Source of the DNA: an uncultured Bacilli bacterium
Lineage (GTDB): Bacteria; Bacillota_I; Bacilli_A; RF39; UBA660
Direction of reading: 5' to 3'
NCBI GenBank assembly: GCA_934098435.1
Contig: CAKOOV010000014.1
Coordinates: 1-36,382, forward strand
Length of the DNA stretch: 36,382 nt
The notes under the pieces were generated by a model, which saw only the letters and a program-made list of their open reading frames with translations, was not told where the DNA came from and ran no database searches. Each line of letters opens with the position of its first letter. Position 1 is the first letter of the stretch. A program made the position numbers and the translations under genes. Below, one piece after another: positions 1-7,248 of this stretch.

Positions 1-145
1 ATAGTCTTTATTATTTACATATTTTATATTATTATAAGAATTTACAAGCCCCCCCCCCAATTAACAATGAGTTAACGTTTTTAAATAATACATCTTTCAT
101 AGTGAGGGCCTCCCTTCTTATCTTACATATAAATAATATCATAAA
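1..145 (-). repeat. Leader repeat, copy 1 (truncated by window edge)
   Basis: These bases are almost identical to 22965-23110. The differences are a few substitutions, the length of the C/G tract (10 here, 12 plus one extra A there) and one indel before the upstream ORF start. The window begins inside the upstream arm of the terminator hairpin that is complete in copy 2 (22924-22973). The repeat therefore shows that a second gene with the same leader lies immediately to the left. Confidence 0.85.
32..100 (-). CDS. Upstream ORF with poly-G tract, leader copy 1
   Basis: A 22-codon ORF starts at ATG 100-98, 8 nt after a strong ribosome-binding site GGGAGG (109-114), and stops at TAA 34-32. It reads MKDVLFKNVNSLLI, three Gly from a run of ten G (49-58), then ACKFL. 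It nearly matches the upstream ORF at 22996-23067. With ten G the frame stops soon after the tract; with nine G it would stay open to the window edge, into the start of the hairpin that acts as a terminator in copy 2. The regulated gene, probably another BspA-like protein, lies left of position 1 and is not seen. Confidence 0.6.
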   Translation of the reverse strand: MKDVLFKNVNSLLIGGGACKFL

Positions 146-161
146 AATAAAATTAAAACAA
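133..161 (-). promoter_or_regulatory. Promoter of the leader of an off-window gene (copy 1)
   Basis: On the minus strand a -35 box TTGTTT (156-161) and a -10 box TATTAT (133-138) are separated by exactly 17 bp. The same -10 context with a 17-bp spacer is found before the second leader copy at 23101-23129. Transcription would run leftward through the short upstream ORF at 32-100 and off the window edge. Inference from sequence only. Confidence 0.6.
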
Positions 162-174
162 GAGATAAATAATT

Positions 175-227
175 AAATTGGAGACAAGTGGCTCCAATTT
201 ACCTCTTAAGACCTTAGGCTTAAGAGG
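175..227 (-). repeat. Tandem double-hairpin element 1 (3' of mltG)
   Basis: Two perfect hairpins lie back to back: arms 175-183/192-200 (9 bp, 8-nt loop) and 202-210/219-227 (9 bp, 8-nt loop), with one base between. Read on the minus strand, the sense of mltG, the loops are CCTAAGGT then CCACTTGT, closed by AAG/CTT and GAG/CTC. The element lies just after the mltG stop codon and has no T-run typical of a terminator. It shares geometry and loop ends with the elements at 11145, 20982 and 30148. Confidence 0.8.
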
Positions 228-243
228 ATAACTATTTGCTTAT

Positions 244-1314
244 CTAAGCACACCATTTATTTTCTTTTTTTAGTTTATTTATTGTATTATCATGTTCTGA
301 TTGTGTTTTAGTTAAATATAGTTTTCCATCACAATCATTTACAAAATAATAGTATTTATGTTCTTCAGGATGTAATACTGCTTCAATGGAATCTATAGAT
401 GGATTACCAATTGGTCCTACTGGAAGACCTATATTTGAAGGACATCTAGTATTATATTTATTACTACAATCATTTAATTCTTTACTAGTTAATCTACCAG
501 TAGTCCAATCATCTACTTTAGCACCATAATAAGATGTAGCATCACTTCCTAAGGTAGGAAAACTTTTGGAATTTAATCTGTTATAGAATACTTCCGCTAC
601 GGCTTTTCTGTCTTCTTTATTTGCTACTTCTAATTCTACTATTGAAGCTAGTGTTATTATTTCATGAATACTTAATTTACTATTTTCAATATCATCTTTA
701 TACTTTGATAATTGTTTATCTGTTTCTTTAAGCATTGTATCTATTATTGTACTTATTTCAGTATCTTTAGAAATACTATAAGTATTAGGATATAAATATC
801 CCTCTAATGGATAATATATATTAGAGTTCTTTATATCTTCTGTTAAGAACCAATATTTTGATATTAAGGTGTTTATATTATTACTATCAGTAATATAATT
901 TAATACATCATCATAACTATTATTTGTTTTTTCACTTATTAATGTTGCTACTTTACGTACGTTTATTCCTTCTTTAAAAGTTATTCCTTTACCTTGTGAT
1001 GTATCACCTTTTTCTAAGATATCAACTATTTTTTTTACCCCCATATCTTCAGATAAATCATAAGTACCTGCTTTTAAATTTTTTTTATTAGTTATATAAG
1101 TATATACTTTAAATATTGTTTTATTTTTTATTAAGTGATTTTCTTTTAATGTTGTTGCAATACTATTTATACTGCCTGCTTTTATAGTTACTTCTTTTGG
1201 TGTACTATCTTTAGATACTTTTCCCATATTTATATTATAGTAAGTACACAATGTTAGTATTAAGGTAAATCCTATCACTACTAATCCAACCGCTGCATTT
1301 CTAAACTTCTTCAT
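244..1314 (-). CDS. mltG: Endolytic murein transglycosylase MltG (YceG family)
   Basis: MltG cleaves nascent glycan strands at the outer face of the membrane and is thought to set glycan chain length. The 356-residue protein has an N-terminal membrane anchor (about residues 7-27), a LysM-like region, and the YceG domain with LEGYLYPNTY (170-179) and the catalytic motif ASIVELE, whose Glu227 matches the essential Glu of the family. The C-terminal GLPVGPIGNPS motif is also typical. The start follows a good ribosome-binding site (TGGAGG). It is the last gene of an ireB-ruvX-DUF1292-mltG operon matching Bacillus subtilis yrzL-yrrK-yrzB-yrrL. A tandem double hairpin follows the stop codon. Confidence 0.95.
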   Translation of the reverse strand: MKKFRNAAVGLVVIGFTLILTLCTYYNINMGKVSKDSTPKEVTIKAGSINSIATTLKENHLIKNKTIFKVYTYITNKKNLKAGTYDLSEDMGVKKIVDILEKGDTSQGKGITFKEGINVRKVATLISEKTNNSYDDVLNYITDSNNINTLISKYWFLTEDIKNSNIYYPLEGYLYPNTYSISKDTEISTIIDTMLKETDKQLSKYKDDIENSKLSIHEIITLASIVELEVANKEDRKAVAEVFYNRLNSKSFPTLGSDATSYYGAKVDDWTTGRLTSKELNDCSNKYNTRCPSNIGLPVGPIGNPSIDSIEAVLHPEEHKYYYFVNDCDGKLYLTKTQSEHDNTINKLKKENKWCA

Positions 1315-1325
1315 GTTTCCTCCAT

Positions 1326-1613
1326 TTAGTTATTTGTCTCGTTATTCTTTTTATTTTCTTCTTCAATTGATGTTATTATGGTTTCAATTACTTTCCATTC
1401 TCTTTCTGTTTCTACTGGTAATAACTCTAATGGTTCAGCATTAGGATTAAATACTGAGGCATAAACTTTTGTATTACCTTCTTCATCAGTAGTATTATCA
1501 GTATATACCATATAGTTTTTATTTGTTTCATCTGATTCGAAAGTAAATAGTATTTCAAATTCTATTTCTTTACCATCTTTATCTATTATTTTAAATGTAT
1601 TTTCTTTATTCAT
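1326..1613 (-). CDS. DUF1292 family protein (YrzB-like)
   Basis: A 95-residue acidic protein without membrane segments or signal peptide. The pattern with FKIIDKDGKEIEFEILFTFE at the N-terminus, then YMVYTD and VYASVFNP, is that of DUF1292 proteins such as B. subtilis YrzB, whose function is not known. It overlaps the 3' end of ruvX by 8 bases and lies 11 bases before mltG, so it is surely co-transcribed and probably translationally coupled. The conserved neighbourhood supports the family call. Confidence 0.85.
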   Translation of the reverse strand: MNKENTFKIIDKDGKEIEFEILFTFESDETNKNYMVYTDNTTDEEGNTKVYASVFNPNAEPLELLPVETEREWKVIETIITSIEEENKKNNETNN

Positions 1614-2034
1614 TTTTATTTTTCTCCTTATTTAAGTAATCTTGTAATATAATTTGAGCGGCAATACTATCTACTTTCTTTTTTCTTTTTTTTCTAGATA
1701 TATCTGCTTCTATTAATATAGAGTTTGAAATTACGGAAGTTAATCTTTCGTCTAATAATTCTACTGGTACAGATATATTTTCTTCTAATAATTCTTTGTA
1801 TTTTAAAGTTATTTCAGCACGTTCTCCTAGTGTATTATTCATATTTTTTGGTAGTCCTAATATTATTTTTTTGATATTATAATCAGTAACTATTTGTTTT
1901 ATTTCTGGTATAGTGGATTTGTAATCTTCGTTACTGAAAAATATTGTTTTGAAGGAAGATGCTATAGTAGCGGTTGGATCAGACATAGCTAGTCCAACGG
2001 TTTTACTTCCTAGATCAATACCTAAATATCTCAT
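1606..2034 (-). CDS. ruvX: Putative pre-16S rRNA nuclease / Holliday junction resolvase-like RuvX (YqgF)
   Basis: An RNase H-fold nuclease of 142 residues, the usual length. In E. coli YqgF matures the 5' end of 16S rRNA; a Holliday junction role was proposed earlier. Visible signatures are DLGSKTVG (7-14) with catalytic Asp7, LLDERLTS with Asp95/Glu96, and DSIAAQIILQDYL with Asp122. It sits between ireB (4-base overlap) and the DUF1292 gene (8-base overlap), the conserved Firmicutes order. The family assignment is secure; the exact in vivo substrate is known only from homologues. Confidence 0.93.
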   Translation of the reverse strand: MRYLGIDLGSKTVGLAMSDPTATIASSFKTIFFSNEDYKSTIPEIKQIVTDYNIKKIILGLPKNMNNTLGERAEITLKYKELLEENISVPVELLDERLTSVISNSILIEADISRKKRKKKVDSIAAQIILQDYLNKEKNKNE

Positions 2035-2273
2035 TTGATATAATTCTTTAAAAGGACTTCTACTAGGAGTGATCTATCTATCTTAGCTATTCTATTTCTT
2101 GTTTCTTTGTATGATGATATATATCCTAAATCACCTGATATTATATATCCTACTAATTGATTTATGGGATTATATCCTTTTTCTTCCAAGGCTATGATTG
2201 CACTATTTAGTGTATCTTTTATTAGTTTTTCATTAACTTCTGATACGTCAAATAAAACTGTATCGCCATTCAT
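2031..2273 (-). CDS. ireB: IreB family regulatory phosphoprotein (DUF965, YrzL)
   Basis: The 80-residue protein carries the family core QLVGYIISGDLGYISSYKETRNRI and a short C-terminal helix. In Enterococcus faecalis, IreB is phosphorylated by the kinase IreK and dampens cephalosporin resistance. The N-terminal DTV.F segment retains a Thr equivalent to one of the phosphorylated positions, which is an inference by eye. It is the first gene of the operon, preceded by GAGGTGAT five bases before ATG and by a promoter at 2299-2327. No IreK-like kinase is in the window. Confidence 0.9.
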   Translation of the reverse strand: MNGDTVLFDVSEVNEKLIKDTLNSAIIALEEKGYNPINQLVGYIISGDLGYISSYKETRNRIAKIDRSLLVEVLLKNYIK

Positions 2274-2298
2274 TATATCACCTCAACTATACATTATC

Positions 2299-2327
2299 AT
2301 TTTATCATATATTTATATTTTTAACAA
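2299..2327 (-). promoter_or_regulatory. Promoter of the ireB-ruvX-DUF1292-mltG operon
   Basis: A -35 box TTGTTA (2322-2327) and a -10 box TAAAAT (2299-2304) are 17 bp apart, about 26 bases upstream of the ireB start. The spacing and position suit a housekeeping sigma-A promoter. Confidence 0.6.
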
Positions 2328-2399
2328 GGTGTTTTATTTATGTTTACAATATTAGTACCAATTATTATTGATATTCATAAACTATTATAGGTGATTATT

Positions 2400-2603
2400 A
2401 TGTTTAATAATTTTTTTAACTTTTTTCGTCTTTGTGCTGGTTTTAAACTGTTTCTTTTTATTATGGTTAGTATGCTGATGATTATTACTTTTTATCAGTT
2501 ATTAATTACTTTATTTGCTCCTTGTTTTGGTAATGTTTTTATACTATTATTAGAATACATAGCACTTATTTGTCTTAGTTTTTGGCTTATATTTGGATGT
2601 TAA
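2400..2603 (+). CDS. Small hydrophobic membrane protein, unknown function
   Basis: A 67-residue ORF on the plus strand, convergent with uvrB. AGGTGA (2389-2394) lies five bases before ATG 2400, the same kind of ribosome-binding site used throughout the window, which favours this start over the in-frame GTG at 2391. The product is almost entirely hydrophobic with two predicted membrane helices (about residues 11-33 and 43-65) and three Cys. I do not recognise the family. Small size and lack of conserved motifs leave some doubt that it is translated. Confidence 0.5.
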   Translation: MFNNFFNFFRLCAGFKLFLFIMVSMLMIITFYQLLITLFAPCFGNVFILLLEYIALICLSFWLIFGC

Positions 2604-2609
2604 AAAGAG

Positions 2610-4559
2610 CTATTTACTCTCGATATCAAAGATGATATCTCTAAGAGACATAGCTCTTTCGAAGTCTAGATTTGCCGCTGCTAATTTCATTTCTTTAGTT
2701 AGATTATCTATTAAGTCTAGTTTTTCTTTTTTACTTAGTTTTTCTTCATGAATTACTTTTTCTTCTGCTTCATTTGATATTACTTCTGGTATTTCTTTTA
2801 ATATTGTCTTTGGTACTATGTTATGCTTAATATTATATTCTTCTTGAATTTTTCTTCTTCTATTGGTTTCGGTAATGGCTTCATTCATACTATCTGATAT
2901 GGTATCTGCATACATTATTACTCTACCAGATGCATTTCTAGCCGCTCTACCTATTGTTTGAATAAGACTTCTAGTACTTCTTAAAAAGCCTTGTTTATCA
3001 GCATCCATGATGGCTATTAGTGATACTTCTGGAATATCTATTCCTTCTCTTAATAGGTTTATTCCTACTACTACATCATATTTACCTAGTCTTAATTCTC
3101 TTATAATTTTAAGTCTTTCTAATGTCTTTATTTCATTATGTAAATAGGCTACTTTTATATCTAAGCTTTTTAAATAATTTGTTAATTCTTCAGCCATACG
3201 TATGGTAAGAGTTGTTATTAATGTTCTTTCATTCTTTTCATTTTGCTTTGTTATTTCTTCTATTAAATTATCTATTTGATTCTTAGTAGGTCTTACTTCT
3301 ATTTTTGGATCTAATAGTCCTGTAGGTCTTATTATTTGTTCTACTACTTTATCTTTAGCATGACTCATTTCATAGTCTCCAGGGGTTGCACTTACATATA
3401 TTACTTTATTTATCTTTTTTTCAAACTCTTCAAACTTTAGTGGTCTATTATCTAGAGCACTTGGCAATCTAAATCCATAATCTACTAGGTTCATTTTTCT
3501 TGCTCTATCGCCATTATACATGGCTTTTATTTGTGGTATTGTTACATGTGATTCATCTATTAATAATAAGAAATCTTTAGGAAAGAAGTCTATTAATGTA
3601 CATGGAGCTTCGCCTTCTTCTTTTAAGGATATATGTCTAGAATAATTTTCTATTCCTCTACAGAAACCTGTTTCTCTTAACATTTCCATGTCATAGTTTA
3701 CTCTCTCTTCTATACGCTGAGCTTCAATTAATTTATTATTTTCTTTAAAGTATTTTATTCTTTCTTCTTTTTCTTTTTCTATTCTTTCAATACTTATTTT
3801 TAGTTTTTCTTCATCTGTTACAAAGTGAGAAGCTGCAAAGATTGATATTGTTTTTTTATTTTTTATAACATGGCCTGTTATAGTATCTACTTCACTTATT
3901 CTATCTATTTCGTCACCAAACCACTCTATTAATATGGCATTATTTCTTTCATTTGATGGTACTATTTCTAGAGAATCTCCTCTTACTCTAAATGTACCTC
4001 TTTTTAAGTCCATATCATTTCGTTCATACAACATGTCTACTAATTTTTTTAGTATTATATCTCTGTCTATGGTATCTCCTACGTTTAGAGTTAGCATTTT
4101 CTTTTTATATTCTTCTATTTCACCTATACCATATATACATGATACTGAAGCTACTACTATTACATCATCTCTAGATATTAAACTACTAGTGGCACTATGT
4201 CTTAGCTCATCTATTTCATCATTTATCATTGAATCTTTTTCTATATATGTATCTGTTGATGGTACATATGCTTCTGGTTGATAGTAATCATAATAAGATA
4301 CAAAGTATTCTACTCTATTCTCTGGGAATAATTCTTTGAATTCGTTATATAATTGTCCCGCTAGGGTTTTGTTGTGTGCTATTACTAATGTAGGTTTATT
4401 AACTTTATTAATTATATTAGCCATAGTAAAGGTTTTGCCTGTTCCTGTTGCTCCTAATAATATTTGTTCTTTATATCCTTTATTTAATCCATCGACTAAT
4501 TTTTCAATGGCCTGTGGTTGATCTCCATTTGGTTTATATTTTGAGACTAATTTAAACAT
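2610..4559 (-). CDS. uvrB: Excinuclease ABC subunit UvrB
   Basis: UvrB is the damage-verifying helicase-like subunit of nucleotide excision repair; it loads with UvrA, then recruits UvrC. The 649 residues are full length. Walker A GATGTGKT is at 36-43, the damage-probing beta-hairpin YYDYYQPEAYVP at 89-100 and the DESH box at 335-338. Motif VI QTIGRAAR and a C-terminal UVR domain for UvrC contact (about 613-648) follow. AAGGAGG precedes the start. The uvrC partner is at 16095-17861; uvrA is not in the window. The 3' end converges on the small plus-strand ORF. Confidence 0.98.
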   Translation of the reverse strand: MFKLVSKYKPNGDQPQAIEKLVDGLNKGYKEQILLGATGTGKTFTMANIINKVNKPTLVIAHNKTLAGQLYNEFKELFPENRVEYFVSYYDYYQPEAYVPSTDTYIEKDSMINDEIDELRHSATSSLISRDDVIVVASVSCIYGIGEIEEYKKKMLTLNVGDTIDRDIILKKLVDMLYERNDMDLKRGTFRVRGDSLEIVPSNERNNAILIEWFGDEIDRISEVDTITGHVIKNKKTISIFAASHFVTDEEKLKISIERIEKEKEERIKYFKENNKLIEAQRIEERVNYDMEMLRETGFCRGIENYSRHISLKEEGEAPCTLIDFFPKDFLLLIDESHVTIPQIKAMYNGDRARKMNLVDYGFRLPSALDNRPLKFEEFEKKINKVIYVSATPGDYEMSHAKDKVVEQIIRPTGLLDPKIEVRPTKNQIDNLIEEITKQNEKNERTLITTLTIRMAEELTNYLKSLDIKVAYLHNEIKTLERLKIIRELRLGKYDVVVGINLLREGIDIPEVSLIAIMDADKQGFLRSTRSLIQTIGRAARNASGRVIMYADTISDSMNEAITETNRRRKIQEEYNIKHNIVPKTILKEIPEVISNEAEEKVIHEEKLSKKEKLDLIDNLTKEMKLAAANLDFERAMSLRDIIFDIESK

Positions 4560-4583
4560 TTTTATCCTCCTTACTATTGGTAT

Positions 4584-5099
4584 TTAGGATTGTAATTCCA
4601 TAGAATATAATTTATAGTCTTCTTCTTCAAAACAAACGAAAATTACTTTTATATTGGGATTATTTATTTCTTTTACGGTATTTATAGCTATAAGTGAGGC
4701 TTCTTTTTTGGGAAAATGATATATTCCAGTACTTATACAAGGAAATGCTATAGTAATGTTATTTAAATTGTTTTCTTTACGATAGGTTTCCGCTAGAAAA
4801 AGAGAGTTTTGGTAACATTTTTTTAATAGTTCTCTTTCGTTATGGTTACCTCCATAATATACCGGTCCTACGGTATGAATTATTTTCCTTGCTTTTAGGT
4901 TATATCCATTAGTTATTTTGGCTTCTCCTGTATTACAGCCATGTAGTTTTTTGCATTCTTCTAATAACTCTTTACCAGCTTTACGATGAATAGCTCCATC
5001 TACTCCACCGCCTCCTAATAAACTTTTATTAGCGGCATTTACTATTATATCTACATCTAGATTTGTTATGTCTCCTTTTACTACTTCTATATTATTCAT
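4584..5099 (-). CDS. Macro-domain protein, probable O-acetyl-ADP-ribose deacetylase
   Basis: A stand-alone 171-residue macro domain of the MacroD/YmdB type. The ligand-binding motif NAANKSLLGGGGVDGAIH is at 21-38 and the second loop CISTGIYHFP at about 121-130; both match enzymes that hydrolyse O-acetyl-ADP-ribose and mono-ADP-ribosyl esters. It follows the Mbeg1-like hydrolase by four bases and precedes uvrB by 24, so the three may be co-transcribed. A sirtuin (33475-34188), which produces O-acetyl-ADP-ribose, is encoded elsewhere in the window, giving a possible metabolic link. Substrate is inferred from the family. Confidence 0.9.
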   Translation of the reverse strand: MNNIEVVKGDITNLDVDIIVNAANKSLLGGGGVDGAIHRKAGKELLEECKKLHGCNTGEAKITNGYNLKARKIIHTVGPVYYGGNHNERELLKKCYQNSLFLAETYRKENNLNNITIAFPCISTGIYHFPKKEASLIAINTVKEINNPNIKVIFVCFEEEDYKLYSMELQS

Positions 5100-5103
5100 T
5101 TTA

Positions 5104-6162
5104 TTACCTACTTTCTTTGATTAGTATTAATTCTTTTAATGCTTCATAGTATAATTTTTTAGTATCTTCATCGATGTCGTTTACTTCGTTAATTAGATTT
5201 ACTATTTGATTCCATTTTAATTTTTTTAATTCCTTAAAACTTTTGATATTATTATTTTCTAATATTTTAAAGAATGTTGTAATCATTTCTTCTAATTCTT
5301 CATCGCTATATTTTTTATTCCATTCTTTTATTTTATTATTAATTTTAATACTTAATTTAGATTGTTTTCCTTCTTCTAAAAATGTTCCAAAACATAACCA
5401 TGTATTACAGTCGTGCTGCACGATGCCATTTGTATTTGATTTTACTACATTATAATTTTTTGTACTATATAGTAGCATTCCTACAACGCTATCTTCGGGA
5501 ACATACATTTCTAGTTTTGGTAGTATTTTTTTTAATTCTTTGGAATGGGATTGATTTTCTTTAAAACCAGGACCGTCTAAATTATAGATATATTTTATTC
5601 TTGTAAAAATATCTTCTTTGGTGTACATAGCGGCGGTCATGGCTAGATTACCTCCTTTGGAATGGCCTCCTACATATATTTCTTTATCTTTATTTGTAAT
5701 TACTTCATTTAAATAATTTATAGCATATTTTTGAGAAATAACAGGGAAATGGTAGCCTAATGTAAAGTCCTCTTTCCAACCTATTACTGTTCCATTTGTT
5801 CCTTCAAAAGATATAAATACTTTTTCTTTAGTAAAATGAATACATAAGGCTCCAAATTGTTTTTCTGTATCAACGTATTCTCTAAAATTACTTAAATATA
5901 TGTTTTGGTATCTTTTACCAGTAAGCATATCTTTTAAATTAGAAATATTACTTTTCATAAAGTTACTTAAATATTTATTATTTACTTCTAAATACTTCAT
6001 ACCAGCTTCTTTTAATGTTACTTTTTGAGGACCTTTTGAGATGATATTGTTCCAATCTATATAAGATAGTTCTGTAAAAAGTATTACATCGTTAATATTT
6101 ATTGGGCATTCTTCAAAAGTTAAATTTTTATAGTATTTTAAATATTCTTTTATTGTATGCAT
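5104..6162 (-). CDS. Mbeg1-like (DUF2974) alpha/beta hydrolase
   Basis: The 352-residue protein has an alpha/beta-hydrolase core with the nucleophile elbow GGHSKGGN (Ser168), preceded by FISFEGTNGTVIGWKEDF, a pattern found in DUF2974/Mbeg1-like lipases. There is no signal peptide, so it is probably cytoplasmic. The natural substrate of this family in bacteria is unknown. The start follows GGAAGGTG. Upstream lies a promoter whose -35 to -10 interval is a perfect 10-bp inverted repeat (6187-6213), suggesting repressor control. It precedes the macro-domain gene by four bases. Confidence 0.85.
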   Translation of the reverse strand: MHTIKEYLKYYKNLTFEECPININDVILFTELSYIDWNNIISKGPQKVTLKEAGMKYLEVNNKYLSNFMKSNISNLKDMLTGKRYQNIYLSNFREYVDTEKQFGALCIHFTKEKVFISFEGTNGTVIGWKEDFTLGYHFPVISQKYAINYLNEVITNKDKEIYVGGHSKGGNLAMTAAMYTKEDIFTRIKYIYNLDGPGFKENQSHSKELKKILPKLEMYVPEDSVVGMLLYSTKNYNVVKSNTNGIVQHDCNTWLCFGTFLEEGKQSKLSIKINNKIKEWNKKYSDEELEEMITTFFKILENNNIKSFKELKKLKWNQIVNLINEVNDIDEDTKKLYYEALKELILIKESR

Positions 6163-6184
6163 ATATGCACCTTCCTTTATTTAT

Positions 6185-6213
6185 ATTATACAATAAATTA
6201 TAATTATTGTATA
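6185..6213 (-). promoter_or_regulatory. Promoter with palindromic operator candidate for the Mbeg1-macro genes
   Basis: Minus-strand -35 TATACA (6208-6213) and -10 TATAAT (6185-6190) have a 17-bp spacer. A perfect inverted repeat, TATACAATAA (6187-6196) and TTATTGTATA (6204-6213) with 7 bp between, covers almost the whole promoter, as an operator for a dimeric repressor would. No regulator gene is adjacent. Confidence 0.5.
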
Positions 6214-6214
6214 G

Positions 6215-6240
6215 AAAAAGTAAAAGATATACTTTTACTT
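6215..6240 (-). terminator. Terminator after the trmB-rnc operon
   Basis: Hairpin arms 6218-6226 and 6232-6240 (9 bp, AAGTAAAAG and complement, 5-nt loop), followed on the minus strand by a short T-run. It overlaps the stop codon of the DUF-type membrane protein and separates that operon from the promoter at 6185-6213. The stem is AT-rich, so strength is uncertain. Confidence 0.5.
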
Positions 6241-6756
6241 AATGATATAATTAATTATAAAATCTATACAGAATAATACTCCTAAAATATAAGTTAAATA
6301 TTCTATTTTTTTATTTTGTAATTTAGTTATATATGGTACCACTACACTCATTAGAAATACTCCTGATATACCAAAAAATAATACTGATCTTAAACATATA
6401 TAACCACCAATATTACCATAATTTAATATTTCTGTATTATAATCCCATAGTCTTATATGACTTATATGTAGTAATAAATATCCCACTATTAATTCTAATA
6501 GACCACACATTACGGCACTATTTATAAATATTTTTAATATATTATTTTTGTTTTTTATATTGCTTAAGTATATTAGTAGGCCCCCTGTAGCATATATTGG
6601 TAACCATGGCCCTATGGTATAACCTCTTTTAACAAAATACCCTAAATCTATACGATAAAATATTGTTTCATATATGAAGCCAAAAATGGCACTTATTAAT
6701 ATTATTTGGATAATTAAGAATATGTTTTCTTCCTTTTTATTCATTTCTTTATACAT
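6235..6756 (-). CDS. Putative ABC-transporter type IV membrane protein (CmpB-like, PF06541)
   Basis: A 173-residue integral membrane protein with about five helices. The conserved pattern GFIYETIFYRI, then KRGYTIGPWLPIYATGG, then RLWDYNTEILNYGNIGGYICL is that of the PF06541 family, labelled as putative ABC transporter permease although transport has not been shown. No ATPase partner is adjacent. It is the last gene of the trmB-rnc-MBL-pncC series, starting 8 bases after the pncC stop with AGGAG before ATG. Confidence 0.8.
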   Translation of the reverse strand: MYKEMNKKEENIFLIIQIILISAIFGFIYETIFYRIDLGYFVKRGYTIGPWLPIYATGGLLIYLSNIKNKNNILKIFINSAVMCGLLELIVGYLLLHISHIRLWDYNTEILNYGNIGGYICLRSVLFFGISGVFLMSVVVPYITKLQNKKIEYLTYILGVLFCIDFIINYIIK

Positions 6757-6764
6757 AAATACTC

Positions 6765-7247
6765 CTATAATATATTGTTAAACATTTGAATAATTGTTTT
6801 AACTACTTTCTTTTTATTTGCTTTTCTTGTTAATTTATCTGCTATTATTATTTTACCTAAATATGTATCATTATCTTTATTATATATACTTATATATATT
6901 TTATTATCTTCATTAGTTTTATTATTAGGATCTTTTCTTCTTAGTTGGCCTGTTACACCAATACTATAATTAGCATTTGTGTATTTACTTATTGTTTTAC
7001 TCATTTCATTAGCGGTTTCTATACTATATACGCTATATTTATTTATTACTTCTTTATTTACTCCCATTTTCATTTTATATTCATTAGAATATGTTACAGC
7101 GGAAAATTCAAAGACATTGCTAGCTCCTTCAATATTGGTAATGGTACTTGCTATTTCACCACCTGTACATGATTCCATGGTACTTATTTTTTTATTATTT
7201 TCTATTAAATATTTTATTAATGATTTCATTGTTTTTATCTTTTTCAT
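6765..7247 (-). CDS. CinA C-terminal domain protein, nicotinamide-nucleotide amidase
   Basis: A stand-alone CinA C-terminal (PncC-type) domain of 160 residues. The family deamidates nicotinamide mononucleotide to nicotinate mononucleotide, recycling pyridine nucleotides. Visible motifs are MESCTGGEIASTIT (24-37), the FSAVTYSNEYK region and GVTGQ (97-101). The chosen ATG at 7247 lies one base after the stop of the MBL gene and begins the conserved domain; a longer reading frame to 7310 would overlap that gene by about 60 bases and adds an unrelated N-terminus. The CinA N-terminal MoCF-like domain is absent. Confidence 0.85.
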   Translation of the reverse strand: MKKIKTMKSLIKYLIENNKKISTMESCTGGEIASTITNIEGASNVFEFSAVTYSNEYKMKMGVNKEVINKYSVYSIETANEMSKTISKYTNANYSIGVTGQLRRKDPNNKTNEDNKIYISIYNKDNDTYLGKIIIADKLTRKANKKKVVKTIIQMFNNIL

Positions 7248-7248
7248 A

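Noticed and set aside
175..227. Reading the double hairpins as ordinary intrinsic terminators or as guanidine-II riboswitches
   Set aside because: No T-run follows them on the sense strand, one lies before and one after a separate terminator, and the loops do not have the ACGR sequence of guanidine-II. They are also 3' and not 5' of genes.
2603..2660. Complementary AAAGAGCTAT and ATAGCTCTTT at the uvrB 3' end as a terminator
   Set aside because: The loop of about 40 bases lies in uvrB coding sequence and the arms may be chance; support is too weak for a feature.
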